NCBI GenBank assembly: GCA_021234155.1
Contig: JAJEKV010000057.1
Location: forward strand, 2,263,821-2,327,820
Source of the DNA: Isoetes taiwanensis
Taxonomy: Eukaryota > Streptophyta > Lycopodiopsida > Isoetales > Isoetaceae
Length of the DNA: 64,000 nt
Reading direction: 5' to 3'
The notes under the pieces are model-generated. The model saw nothing but the letters and a program-made list of their open reading frames with translations. It had not been told where the DNA came from and did no database searches. A program made the translations under genes and the position numbers. Positions 29,064-39,518 of this stretch are shown here, one piece after another (the first letter of the stretch is position 1; each line of letters begins with the position of its first letter).

Positions 29064-30050
29064 TGTTGAAGGTGTTCCCGCAAAACCTTCAACCTCGGTG
29101 GTTTAGAACCTCCAGATCACTTAGGGTGATCAATCCTCAAAGCAAATGATGGATTAGAATGGAGCAAATTGCAAAAGTTCAACTGTCCCCTCGAAATTTT
29201 GACCGTTTTTTGGGAATGCCAAGTTTGCATATCCATATCTTGGGATCCGTGCACTAAAACTTATTCAAACTTGGAATGGTGAGATAACAATAGTAGAGGA
29301 TACTTGGTATTTAATTTCAGGATTTTTGGAAGCTTTCTTTGCTTACTATGGATTTTTGAACAAGCAGACTTGAAACAGACAATTTTCAATGAGTGTATCA
29401 GAAATTTTGAAACTTTTGGAATAGCCCACTTTGGGAATCTGTAAGTGGAGATGAGAAAGTCCTAAAATCATGAAACGTGGGCTAGGGTAAGGTGAGTAGG
29501 AAGGCATGCACATGACAAAGTTTCAAAATTTTTGAATGAGCAGTTGGAAACCTATGGATTTTTGAAAAGGCAAACTTGGAAGAGGAAATTTCAATGACAC
29601 TCTCAGAAATTTTTACAGTTCTAGAACAGTCAACTTTGCAAAGCCATAACTATGGATTTATGGGTGCTAAAATCATGAAATTTATTTTGAATGAAAGATG
29701 AATAGCAAGAGAGTCATGGAAATTAAGCTCAGATTTTTGGAGATATAGTTTGCATATGGGGCATGGCTAAACTTGCAGACTTGGGATGCTTAAATTTCAA
29801 AGTGCACATATCGGGATTTTGCTAAAAATCAAAAAATTTGCATGAAACAACTTGAATAGCATCTATTTGAACTTCATAACAATGCCAAGGGTAGTATTAT
29901 CAGAATCTCAAAGGAAATATGAAAATACATCAAGAATTTGGATTTTTTGCTCAAGGCATGTCAAAAACTGAAATATGGAAGCTATTCTTCAAGTAAGAGC
30001 CCTCAATCCTTCTTTTTCGTGAGCCAAGTCGACATGTTCTTCATGCTCCA
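29064..30050 (-). repeat. LTR of monomer 6
   Basis: 987 bp, TG...CA. Monomer 3-type variants. Followed by the pyrimidine-rich tract that is the complement of the PPT candidate. Confidence 0.65.
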
Positions 30051-32070
30051 AGCTTCCCCCCTCTCGATAGCAAAAGCCCCTTTTTCTAATCCCCTTTTTG
30101 GTTGATTCTTGGTAAAACTGTGGCTTTTTGTTTGTTTTAGTGCATGGGTCTGCTTTTTGGCTTGGATCCGTGCATTTCGGGACTCAGAGACCATGATTAG
30201 GCCGTTGAATCAGAAGAAAAAATGGTTCTTGGCATGATCAAGTTTTTTAGGGTTCTTCAAGAATTCATAGGAAATATCCCACAGTCATTTTTACAAAAGA
30301 AAACTCGGGTATATAAGGCCCAAAATTATGAATTTTATAATTTATTCATATGCTATTTCCATGTGGTCTGCCACCTCACATATACCGAGGTGCATTGTGG
30401 CAAAAGGTGATTGGGGAAATGAGTGACTAGGCCAAAGGGAGTAAATAGGAATTTTTTTTTTTGTTTTTTCAAATTTGGCACGATTCCCAAGAAATGGAAT
30501 GAGAGGGTCATAACAAGGTCTTTTTCAAAAATTCTTTTTTTCCACATGGAATCTTTTTTGATGCTCTACGTGATGGGAGAATCTTTTACCAAAAACAAGC
30601 ATCTTAATTTTTGGCTCAAAATAAGGCTAATTTTGGTGAGGTGGCAAGGTTATGGAGTGATGTGGCAAATGGGTGAGGACATGGCACAATGAGGTGATGA
30701 TGTGGCAAGCAAGGTGGTAAAATAACTTTTTTTTTTAGTCAAAACTTTTTGTGATGTGGTGATGAGGTGGATATGTGTGGTGATGTGGATGTACTTGAGT
30801 GATGATGTGGATGACATTTGGCGTTTTGAAGATGATGTGGATGATTTGGCATAATATTTGGCACTTGTGCACAAATGGTCTCAGACCTTAGGAATAGCCA
30901 AATTTGGTGGAGTTTTTTGCATTTTCTCAAGAAAGTGGATGAATAATAGGTATGTGATGTGCTTTGACTAGAAAAAAGAAACTTTGCCAACCTTTGGCTA
31001 GGGGAAATGGTAATGGAGTATGAAGATAGGAAGTCATGAATGGGATCAAGATGGTAGGAACATGAAAGAAGCCTTGGAAAATGGAATTCATGCCAAAATG
31101 ACTTGGATCTAGCCACATACCAATGAACCTTGAGGGGTCTTCCAAACTCTAACAAGGGGTCTTCAATTTAGGCTCAAATCTTCTTGCTTGAATCTCAACT
31201 TTCTTGCCATACTTGTATGATGCTCAATTAATGTTCTGCCTTGGTTCTTCATCACAAATGTCTCCTAAGAGTCTTCAAAGGTAAATGTCTTCAATTCTGT
31301 TGCTTGATTAGCTCATGCACACATGTGTCAAACCAAATGTTAGCCAAAGGTGTAGTTCATGCAAGTGGCTCTTCTATGCTGCCAAAATGTGGCAGCATCA
31401 TGCCAAACAAAGAAGGATAGGCTGGTCCCCCAGCCTCTTGAACTAGATGTGGATTCACAAGAGCCCTTGATGGTTGCCAATGTGGAAAAACGGTTGGCAA
31501 CATGGGTTTTCATGAGAAAGAGAAGCAATGTAGTATGGTAGGTAGGCCAAATGATGTGCAAATGATCATGGAACTATGAATGTGGTGGACCTGCATGACA
31601 AATGAATGTATGGTTAGCAAAATAGAGGCGACATATGGAGGCATGATGGTAACTTGAGATGAATGGTTGGGAATGATGTGTACATGGTGTGGACATGATG
31701 GGACTTATGAATGATATGATAAGAAGAAGGATACACTTGTGAGCGCAGAATATGGACATGATGGGACATCGTGTACATGGCAAATAAGATGTACAGATGG
31801 AACAGGATGTGGAAACATGGCAAATGAGACGTGCAGATGGAAAAGGATGTGGAAAAATGACAAATGAGATGTGCACATGGAAAAGGATGTGGAAACATGA
31901 CAAATGAGATGTGCACATGGTGTGGACATGATGGGATGGTAGCAATATGATAGAATCAGCTATGTATGATCTGTTCGCATGTGCAAACATGTTTTGATGA
32001 TGAGCACATGTATTACTGTAGCACCAAAGTAAAGTCTTGCTTTGGACTACATCATGGAATGGTACATGCT

Positions 32071-33915
32071 TCAGCCAACTCCAACTCTGTCAAGTATGCA
32101 TCCTTCAAATAGTAGGATGCAGATAACTTGTGTTTGCATCAAGATAAGTGGCAAAACAATATGCCACAATGCTATGGCCTGCTCAAAGATGATTGTACTA
32201 GCATACAAAAGTGGCAAATCTGATGTAACATAGTAATACCTGCTATGTTGGCATGATCCAATCAACTTGCTGTTCTCAAATGCTGAAAAGGACCTTGGAT
32301 ATTCATGTTTTGCTGCTGCACATTTGGATAAGATGTTGCTCAAGTCTGATTTCTCAAGTTCAACTACATTGTCATGCTCAAAACTAGTCAAAAATTTAAC
32401 TTCTTCATGCTCAACCACACATGGGACTGATTCCTTATCATTTTCAGACTCTTTTGGACTGCCACAAAGCTGAAATTTAGGACTGATCAGATCTGCACAA
32501 GCTTCATATGTTATCACATCATCTAAAACTTGCATTTTTAACTCAAAAGTTTGCTTCAAATCATCCAAGAAAGCATAATTCTCCAATTGAGGCATGTGCA
32601 AATCATCCTCACCTGAGTTTTCAGCTGATACACATGTTTCAAAAGTAAAAACTTCATAATGTGAGCTGCTATTATGACTGTCATGGCATTCAAGTCCCTG
32701 GAACTTATTTTTGGAGCATTGAAATAGTGAGAGATCAATGTTTCCCACTTCTAATTCACACAAACATGGTTCATAATCATCCTCAAATGCTTGAATAGTA
32801 TAAAAGTTCTCATACTCAGGCTGCTCATGCATTCAACACTCTTTTCTTCATGGCAATGCTCAAACTCAACAACATCATACAAGAGAACATGCTCAAACTG
32901 CTCAACCATATGAGATGTGATAAGACTTACCTCATTAGCAATCAAAACCTCTGATCCATGTGCATTCTTTAGGGTGTCATGGCTGGCCTTATGTGAATCA
33001 CCTTCAAAACATGCAAATCTTGGATTTATATGACTGCTAACGTGCTCTAACTCATGCAAATCAGATTTGGCAATGCTATCCAAGAAAGAAAACACCTTGG
33101 GAACATCATGAGGTACCTTTTTGTCACATGAATATACTGAATTACTTACTGTCATGACTGATTCTTGCTGTAATTTTCCATGGCCGCAAAAAAAGAGAGA
33201 CATACTATCATCCAAGCATACCTCATCTTCTTCCATTTTCTCCTCCAAGGTTTCCCTTTGATCTGAATTTATCTTTCTTTCGCATATGATAGATTTAGTA
33301 TCAAGAGGCTGCTCATAAACATCATGCTTTTGAAGATACGTCAAAAGATCATCTATTTCCAAAGCTTTTTCAAAGGCTTGTTGTATAGAATAGAACATAC
33401 CTTTATGAAAGCATTTCAGCATTTTCTTGTAAACATCGAAATGTGATCTAAAACCTTGCACAAAGTAAACAAGCAAATGAAGAGTAGGCCATTCCACTTT
33501 GTACCTTTTGCACTTGAGCATGTAGGCATGAAATCTTTCCACCTAAACTTGGCACCCCTTCATTCTTGCTCAAAACAATTGTTGGCAGCTCTTGAATGAC
33601 CTCCTCTTGTGTGGTTGGCACCCCAAATCTCTTGATGAAGTTCCTTTTGAGTTCATCCCAATCATGTACCTCATAAGCCTTTTGGTACTCAAACCAATGG
33701 CTTGCTTCCTCTTTCATGCACCTGCCAAATACATCAATCTTTTCTCCTCTTCTCTTACCATAATCATCAAAATAGTCTTCAAATCTACAAAGATAAAGCT
33801 CAGGTTCTTCAAGACCATGATAAAGAGGTGTCTTTGGAATTGGAAAGATCACATCAACTTGTATGGGAATTGGAACCGCCGCAACCTTTTCTCCTTGAGA
33901 AGCTTGCTCCATCAC
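32071..33915 (-). pseudogene. gag-like region, monomer 7 (fossil)
   Basis: Gag-like region with long open stretches at 32071-32832, 32751-33542 and 33448-33915. It is one of the least damaged copies, with about two breaks visible, but not intact. No zinc knuckle is visible. Confidence 0.7.
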
Positions 33916-34042
33916 ATTATCAAAACTTTAGGCCCTCAAAGACCATCAAGAATACTCACGAACATCAGAAACATGCATGCTTAATTGCTCAATAGCCACG
34001 AGAATGTCTACGAGGAAAAGATCTCTCAGAGAACCTCCAAAA

Positions 34043-35026
34043 TGTTGAAGGTGTTCTGGCAAAACCTTCAACCTCGGTGGTTTAGAACCTCCAGATCACT
34101 TAGGGTGATCAATCCTCAAAGCAAATGATGGATTAGAATGGAGCAAATTGCAAAAGTTCAACTGTCCCTGAAATTTTGACCGTCTTGGGAATGCCAAGTT
34201 TGCATATCCATATCTTGGGATCCGTGCACTAAAACTTATTCAAACTTGGAATGGTGAGATAACAGTAGTAGAGGATACTTGGTATTTAATTTCAGGATTT
34301 TTGGAAGCTTTCTTTGCTTAATATGGATTTTTGAACAAGCAGACTTGAAACAGACAATTTTCAATGAGTGTATCAGAAATTTTGAAACTTTTCGAACAGC
34401 CAACTTTGGGAATCTGTAAGTGGAGATGAGAAAGTCCTAAAATCATGAAACTTGGGCTGGGGTAAGGTGAGTAGGAAGGCATGCACATGACAAAGTTTCA
34501 GAATTTTTGAATGAGCAGTTGGAAATCTATGGATTTTTGAAAAGGCAAACTTGGAAGAGGAAATTTCAATGACACTCTCAGAAACTTTTACAGTTCTAGA
34601 ACAGCCAACTTTGCAAAGCCATAACTATGGATTTATGGGTGCTAAAATCATGAAATTTATTTTGAATGAAAGATGAATAGCAAGAGAGTCATGGAAATTA
34701 AGCTCAGATTTTTGGAGATATAGTTTGCATATGGGGCATGGCTAAACTTGCAGACTTGGGACAGTTAAATTTCAGTGCACATATCAGGGATTTCGCTCAA
34801 AAATCAAAAAATTTGCATGAAACAACTTGAATAGCATCTATTTGAACTTCATAACAATGTCAAGGGTAGTATTATATCAGAATCTCAAAGGAAATATGAA
34901 AATACATCAAGAATTTGGATTTTTTTGCTCAAGGCATGTCAAAAAACTGAAATATGGAAGCTATTCTTCAAGTAAGAGCCCTCAATCCTTCTTTCAGAGC
35001 CAAGTCGACATGTTCTTCATGCTCCA
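34043..35026 (-). repeat. LTR of monomer 7
   Basis: 984 bp, TG...CA. Last LTR of the array toward the right edge. The truncated monomer 8 has none. Confidence 0.65.
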
Positions 35027-35108
35027 AGCTTCCCGTGGCTTTTGTTTGTTTTTAGTGCATGGGTCTGTTTCTTGGCTTGGATCCAGGCATTTCGGGACCT
35101 GTAGACCA

Positions 35109-36315
35109 TGATTAGGCCGTTGAATCAGAAGAAAAAATGGTTCTTGGCATGATCAAGTTTTTTAGGGTTCTTCAAGAATTCATAGGAAATATCCTACATC
35201 ATTTTACAAAAGAAAACTCGGGTATATAAGGCCCAAAATTATGAATTTTATAATTTATTCATATGCTATTTCCATGTGGCTGCCACCTCACATACTCGAG
35301 GTGCCATGTGGCAAAAGGTGATTGGGGAAATGAGTGACTAGGCCAAAGGGAGTAAATAGGAATTTTTTTTTTGTTTTTTCAATTTTGGCACGATTCCCAA
35401 GAAATGGAATATGAGGATCATAACAAGGTCTTTTTTCAAAAAAAATTATTTTTTCCACATGGAATCTTTTTGATGCTCCCACGTGATGGGAGAATCTTTT
35501 AGCAAAAAAAAAGCATCTTAATTTTTGGCTCAAAATGAGGCTAATTTTGGTGAGGTGGCAAGGTTATAGAGTGATGTGGCAAATGGGTGATGACATGGCA
35601 CAATGAGGTGATGATGTGGCAAGCAAGGTGGTAAAATAACTTTTTTCTAGTCAAAACTTTTTGTGATGTGGTGATGAGGTGGATGACATGTGTATGGTGA
35701 TGTGGATGTACTTGAGTGATGATGTGGATGACATTTGGCATTTTGAAGATGATGTGGATGATTTGGCATAATATTTGGCACTTGTGCACAAATGGTCTTA
35801 GACCTTAGGAATAGCCAAATTTGGTGGAGTTTTTTGCATTTTCTCAAGAAAGTGGATGAATAATAGGTATGTGATGTGCTTTGACTAGAAAAAAGAAACT
35901 TTGCCAACCTTTGGCTAGGGGAAATGGTAATGGAGTATGAAGATAGGAAGTCATGAATGGGATCAACATGGTAGGAACATGAAAGAAGCCTTGGAAAATG
36001 GAATTCATGCCAAAATGACTTGGATCTAGCCACATACCAATGAACCTTGAGGGGTCTTCCAAACTCTAACAAGGGGTCTTCAATTTAGGCTCAAATCTTC
36101 TTGCTTGAATCTCAACTTTCTTGCCATACTTGTATGATGCTCAATCAATGTTCTGCCTTGGTTCTTCATCACAAATGTCTCCTAAGAGTCTTCAAAGGTA
36201 GATGTCTTCAATTCTGTTGCTTGATTAGCTCATGCACACATGTGTCAAACCAAATGTTAGCCAAAGGTGTAGTTCATGCAAGTGGCTCTTCTATGCTGCC
36301 AAAATGTGGCAGCAT
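35109..36315 (-). mobile_element. Array monomer 8, truncated at the array edge
   Basis: Only the first ~1.2 kb of the monomer remains, the noncoding part of the internal region. It stops directly after the hairpin GCTGCCA-aaatg-TGGCAGC at 36295-36313. Beyond it the sequence is unrelated to the array. An ATGCCAAA shared by array and flank (36318-36325) blurs the exact joint. Confidence 0.85.
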
Positions 36316-36500
36316 GGATGCCAAAATTATGTCTAATATCCGCATATTCGGAACAATGTATGAAAGTATGATTTTCGTCTTCAACACATCCTGTCTTGCA
36401 TATTCTACACAGACGGTTTTCTGCTGGTATTTTCGCCCATCTGCCTGTTTCTATTTCCAGATTGTGTGACCCAGTTCTATACCTGGCATTTGAGAAAAAA
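36316..36500 (-). pseudogene. LINE-like RT C-terminal fragment (zinc-motif tail)
   Basis: The minus strand, read from 36500 down, gives NARYRTGSHNLEIETGRW followed by a P.ENRLC.IC segment and a VEDENHTFIHC segment, then EYADIRHNF. That is the C-terminal CX2C...HX4C signature found after the RT in many non-LTR elements. It has the same layout as the better kept copy at 43473-44100 but differs at many residues. Upstream RT motifs are missing. It is cut at its C-terminal end by the array joint. No start codon is assigned because it is a fragment. Confidence 0.6.
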
Positions 36501-36821
36501 CTAGGACAGCTTGTCAGAGCTCATTTATTGCAGAGAAAGGGCAGTGTGATCACACAGAGAGGACATGAGCTTACTCCAAATGCCCAAGTGAACAGTCCAG
36601 CATGGAGAAAATCAATTTTTGCTTGTTCGTTAGCCAAGACACCATAATCTTAGCTTACATAGGTTTTTTCTTCTTTTCATTCCCACCAAAATTACCTGCA
36701 ATAATAGCTGGTGGCTCCCTAAATCTGTCAGTTGGTATCATACTTCAAGGAGATGTCTCCACTAGGCCAAAATTCAAAGCAAGCATTGGTGCCTCCATTA
36801 TTTTTGCACAAAAAGAAGAGC
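36486..36821. repeat. Diverged duplication, copy 1
   Basis: Starts GAGAAAAAACTAGGACAGCTTG and runs through a TCAGAGCTCATTTATTGC block to GCCTCCATTATTTTTG. The same order of blocks recurs at 37543-37970. Many substitutions and indels separate them. No coding potential was recognised. Confidence 0.7.
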
Positions 36822-37415
36822 TCCGAAACCATCATCCTTCATGTCTCATTTACCTTCTAGAGGGATGATATTTCTACAAACGTTAGCTGTGACTAAGGAG
36901 GTATGTTATGAGTTAACAGTTCCTCACATAAGCTTCTTAAATGCCCAACCAGAGAACTCTTCCCCAATGGGATCTCTAAATAAACATCTACGTTTCATAG
37001 CTTATGGCTCTATGTGCACTAACTGTGTTGATGATAACAGACAAAGGATGCAAATGCTTTGGTTTTGGTATTTTCATGTGTTCTGGAAAATGGTAGCTGG
37101 TGCTACTTAACCCCAGCAATATTAAGCATTCAATAGCATACTGATAATGCCTTCATCTTCTCTAGAGACCTTCACTGGCATGCTCTGAACTAAAGCAACA
37201 TACCTCGTTTTCCATCCATCCACAACAAAGACATCAAGTGAATTGCCATCCATAGTAGAAATCAGAATGTTCAACCCAACATTTGCATGCCAGAATATAA
37301 CTGCACAAATCGAACACTAATCATACACTACATTGAATCATTTACAACCTCAAACAACCAAAGAACAAATGCTGGAGGATGGATGACAACATGTATAGGG
37401 TTGCAAGACACTGGA

Positions 37416-37590
37416 CAACAGACAGCTCAAATATGATATGGCAGTGAGGAAAAACTCCGACAGCCTGTGAGAGCTCATTTATTGCGAAGAAAGGGAAGGC
37501 CTGGCCAACAGACAACTCAAATATGATATGGCACTGAGGAAATACCATGACAGCTTGTGAGAGCTCATTTATTGCAAAGAAAGTGAAGTG
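37416..37590. repeat. 90-bp tandem duplication
   Basis: CAACAGACA.CTCAAATATG starts at 37416 and again at 37506. Both copies end in the GAGAGCTCATTTATTGC.AAGAAAG block, so this is a further local duplication nested at the edge of copy 2 of the larger repeat. Confidence 0.8.
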
Positions 37591-37970
37591 TGAGCACAGA
37601 CAGAGGATGTGAACTTACTCCAAATGACTCTGCTACATGTATAGTTGAAGTACAGCTTCTGAAAAAAATTTAAGATTGTGCTACAGATCATAGATAACCA
37701 TAAGGAATGTGCATATTGCATGGAGGAAATTAATTTTCTTGTTCATTAGCGAAGATCCCATAATCTTATTCTTCTTCTTTTCATTTGCAACAGAATTCCC
37801 TGCAACAATAGCTGCTGGCTCCCCTAATCTGTCATTTAGTGTCATACTTCAAGAAGATGCCTTCAATTCCGGCCACTGATAGGTACCCAAATCAATTTGG
37901 ATTGGAAGGCTAAGAGCAAAATTCAAAGCAAGTGTCCGCATTCATTGGGGCCTCCATTATTTTTCATAAG
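37543..37970. repeat. Diverged duplication, copy 2
   Basis: Partner of 36486-36821 at an offset of ~1.06 kb, with an extra ~60-90 bp in the middle. Shared blocks include GAGCTCATTTATTGCA, CTTACTCCAAATG, AATAGCTG.TGGCTCCC and GCCTCCATTATTTTT. Confidence 0.7.
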
Positions 37971-38357
37971 AACCTACCTCTGCACCATGAAACATCACGT
38001 TGGATGAATCCTCCATTATTTTCCACAAGGTGTTAGATTATTAAGCATGCTAGATGGATCCTCCTACGAACCCTAAAGTCCTCACTTTTCAATAAGTGCT
38101 TGTATCTTCAAAATACAATCTGGCCACCCAATGCACATTTTTCAATCCAACGGCCCAAAATGAAACTTGGATAGACCACCCACCTAGTATTATTTGACGG
38201 AACAAATATGACACGTTTTGAGGGAGCCAATTTCACATCCTTTGCCACAGGCTCATAATCAAGATTCTCTGTATATGCTTGAGCCCTCATTTGTTCCTTT
38301 GCTCAATTTAAATTTTTTCTTCCCATTAGCATAAAGAGGGTTTATGCTGTTACTCCT
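37971..38357. other. Unassigned spacer
   Basis: AT-rich spacer between two duplicated segments. A 60-codon minus frame at 38108-38290 has balanced composition but no family I recognise. Nothing else is supported. Confidence 0.4.
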
Positions 38358-39405
38358 CTCTTTTGCAATCCAAGTAGAAATCTCAATAGTCCCTAACCAT
38401 TCCTTCTTAAGCTGGCACATGTTAGAATGCATGAAGCTGCTACTCTTTTTTCAAGAAAGTTTTTGCACATTCAGTAAAAGTTATCAAGAGCAATGCAGAA
38501 TATGACATGACATGTTTCCAAACCATAGCTCCAGCTGCCTCCTTCTTTGCTTACTGAGAACTCACTATTTGCAACAATTTTGATGTGAGGTTAAAGTTTG
38601 CAGCTGCATCATTGATCTCCTTGGCCACGTTAGATGGTTAATCATGCTACATCTTTGGTCTGCTACTAAAAATAAAGCAGACAAATACAGCAGATATTGT
38701 CTTGAAAGAATGGTATTCCCTTACAATCCTGTCATGCAATAGATACTAATTGAATGACCACAAGAAACAACAGAACCCCTGCTAAGAACAACTGGGCAAC
38801 TCAGTGCTATTAAAAACGAATTAACAGCATGCAAAAGCATTGATTCAGAATTTTTTTGCTAGCATTGATAGCCACGCTGCAATATTCTCAACCTGCCATA
38901 AAACATGCTTTATGTAGGATATGATATGGAAAATTGATTCAATTTCAGAGTTAGAATATTAAAGTTCCATAGCAAGTTAGAAATCAATTGCTAGCTCTTC
39001 CACTGCTGCAGATTTTCAAGAATCCAACTGTCCATATCAAGAACAGATCTAAGCCATATAGGACATGTAAATAGTTTATTTCATGTGATGCTCAGATCGC
39101 TAAGAGCCCCTTTGCTTATACCAACCAGCAAATGCAAGAAGACACTACATGGCAGCTTTGCTAGCAAAAGTATATTTTGCATTAGCAATGGCAGCTGCAG
39201 CATGCAAACAAATTCAGCATATTAAATTAAAATCAGAATAGCTGCAACTCTCTTTTGTTTAGATGAGAGTTGGATGTAGATTTGATCTTTACATATCTAC
39301 AACACTCGGATAAAGTAACCCTGATCATGGAGAACTTGGGTGCATTTAGACACACCTAGGTATAGCAGTTCTAGCTGCATTCGTATAAGCCTGCCTTGTC
39401 GTTCT
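38358..39405. repeat. ~1.05 kb tandem duplication, copy 1
   Basis: Begins CTCTTTTGCAATCCAAGTAG and ends near GCCTGCCTTGTCGTTCT. It aligns along its whole length with 39519-40541 with scattered substitutions and small indels. No open frame is conserved between the copies, so I read it as noncoding. Confidence 0.8.
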
Positions 39406-39518
39406 GGCATGATGCATGGAACTTCCTTAAAACTACGTCGTTGTGATTGCAAGGCATTCACGGTTAACATACCCTAGTTAACCTATTGCATTCATAAAAG
39501 AAACAATAATGAATTTTA

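Larger units (their letters stand above)
15098..30193. repeat. Higher-order repeat, copy 2 (monomers 4-5-6)
   Basis: Second trimer block, 15,096 bp, one base shorter than copy 1. Corresponding monomers (1/4, 2/5, 3/6) agree more closely than adjacent monomers do. This means the 15-kb trimer was copied as a unit after the three monomers had already diverged. Confidence 0.85.
25178..30193 (-). mobile_element. Array monomer 6 (fossil, type C)
   Basis: Noncoding 25178-27092, gag-like region 27093-28936, LTR 29064-30050. Partner of monomer 3. Contains a 253-codon gag-like frame at 27093-27854. Broken. Confidence 0.85.
30194..35108 (-). mobile_element. Array monomer 7 (fossil, mosaic, shorter)
   Basis: 4,915 bp, about 100 bp shorter than its fellows. 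Noncoding 30194-32070, gag-like region 32071-33915, LTR 34043-35026. Its gag-like region is among the least damaged, with long open frames of 253, 263 and 155 codons in overlapping stretches, but it is broken. Confidence 0.85.
1..36315 (-). repeat. Tandem array of a ~5.0 kb gypsy-type non-autonomous LTR retroelement
   Basis: The same ~5 kb sequence recurs head to tail, with the landmark TGATTAGGCCGTTGAATCAG at 1, 5065, 10083, 15098, 20152, 25178, 30194 and 35109. This gives monomers of 5064, 5018, 5015, 5054, 5026, 5016 and 4915 bp and a truncated last one. The phase is set by the window edge, not by biology. The element reads on the minus strand: LTR, short leader, gag-like region, about 2 kb of noncoding sequence with a minisatellite, purine tract, next LTR. 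Neighbouring monomers share a single LTR, as in concatemers formed by recombination between LTRs. No pol domain is seen. The left edge lies outside the window. All copies are broken fossils. Confidence 0.93.
30194..36315. repeat. Higher-order repeat, partial and mosaic copy 3 (monomers 7-8)
   Basis: Monomer 7 matches monomer 1 in its first ~900 bases (shared ACCAAAAACAAGCATC, AAAATAAGGC and GATATGTGTGGTG). It then carries monomer 2/5-type variants around 31.5-31.7 kb and returns to 1/4-like states near 32.1 kb. Monomer 8 starts with monomer 3-like variants, then shows others. The block therefore looks reshuffled by recombination or gene conversion. Confidence 0.65.
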
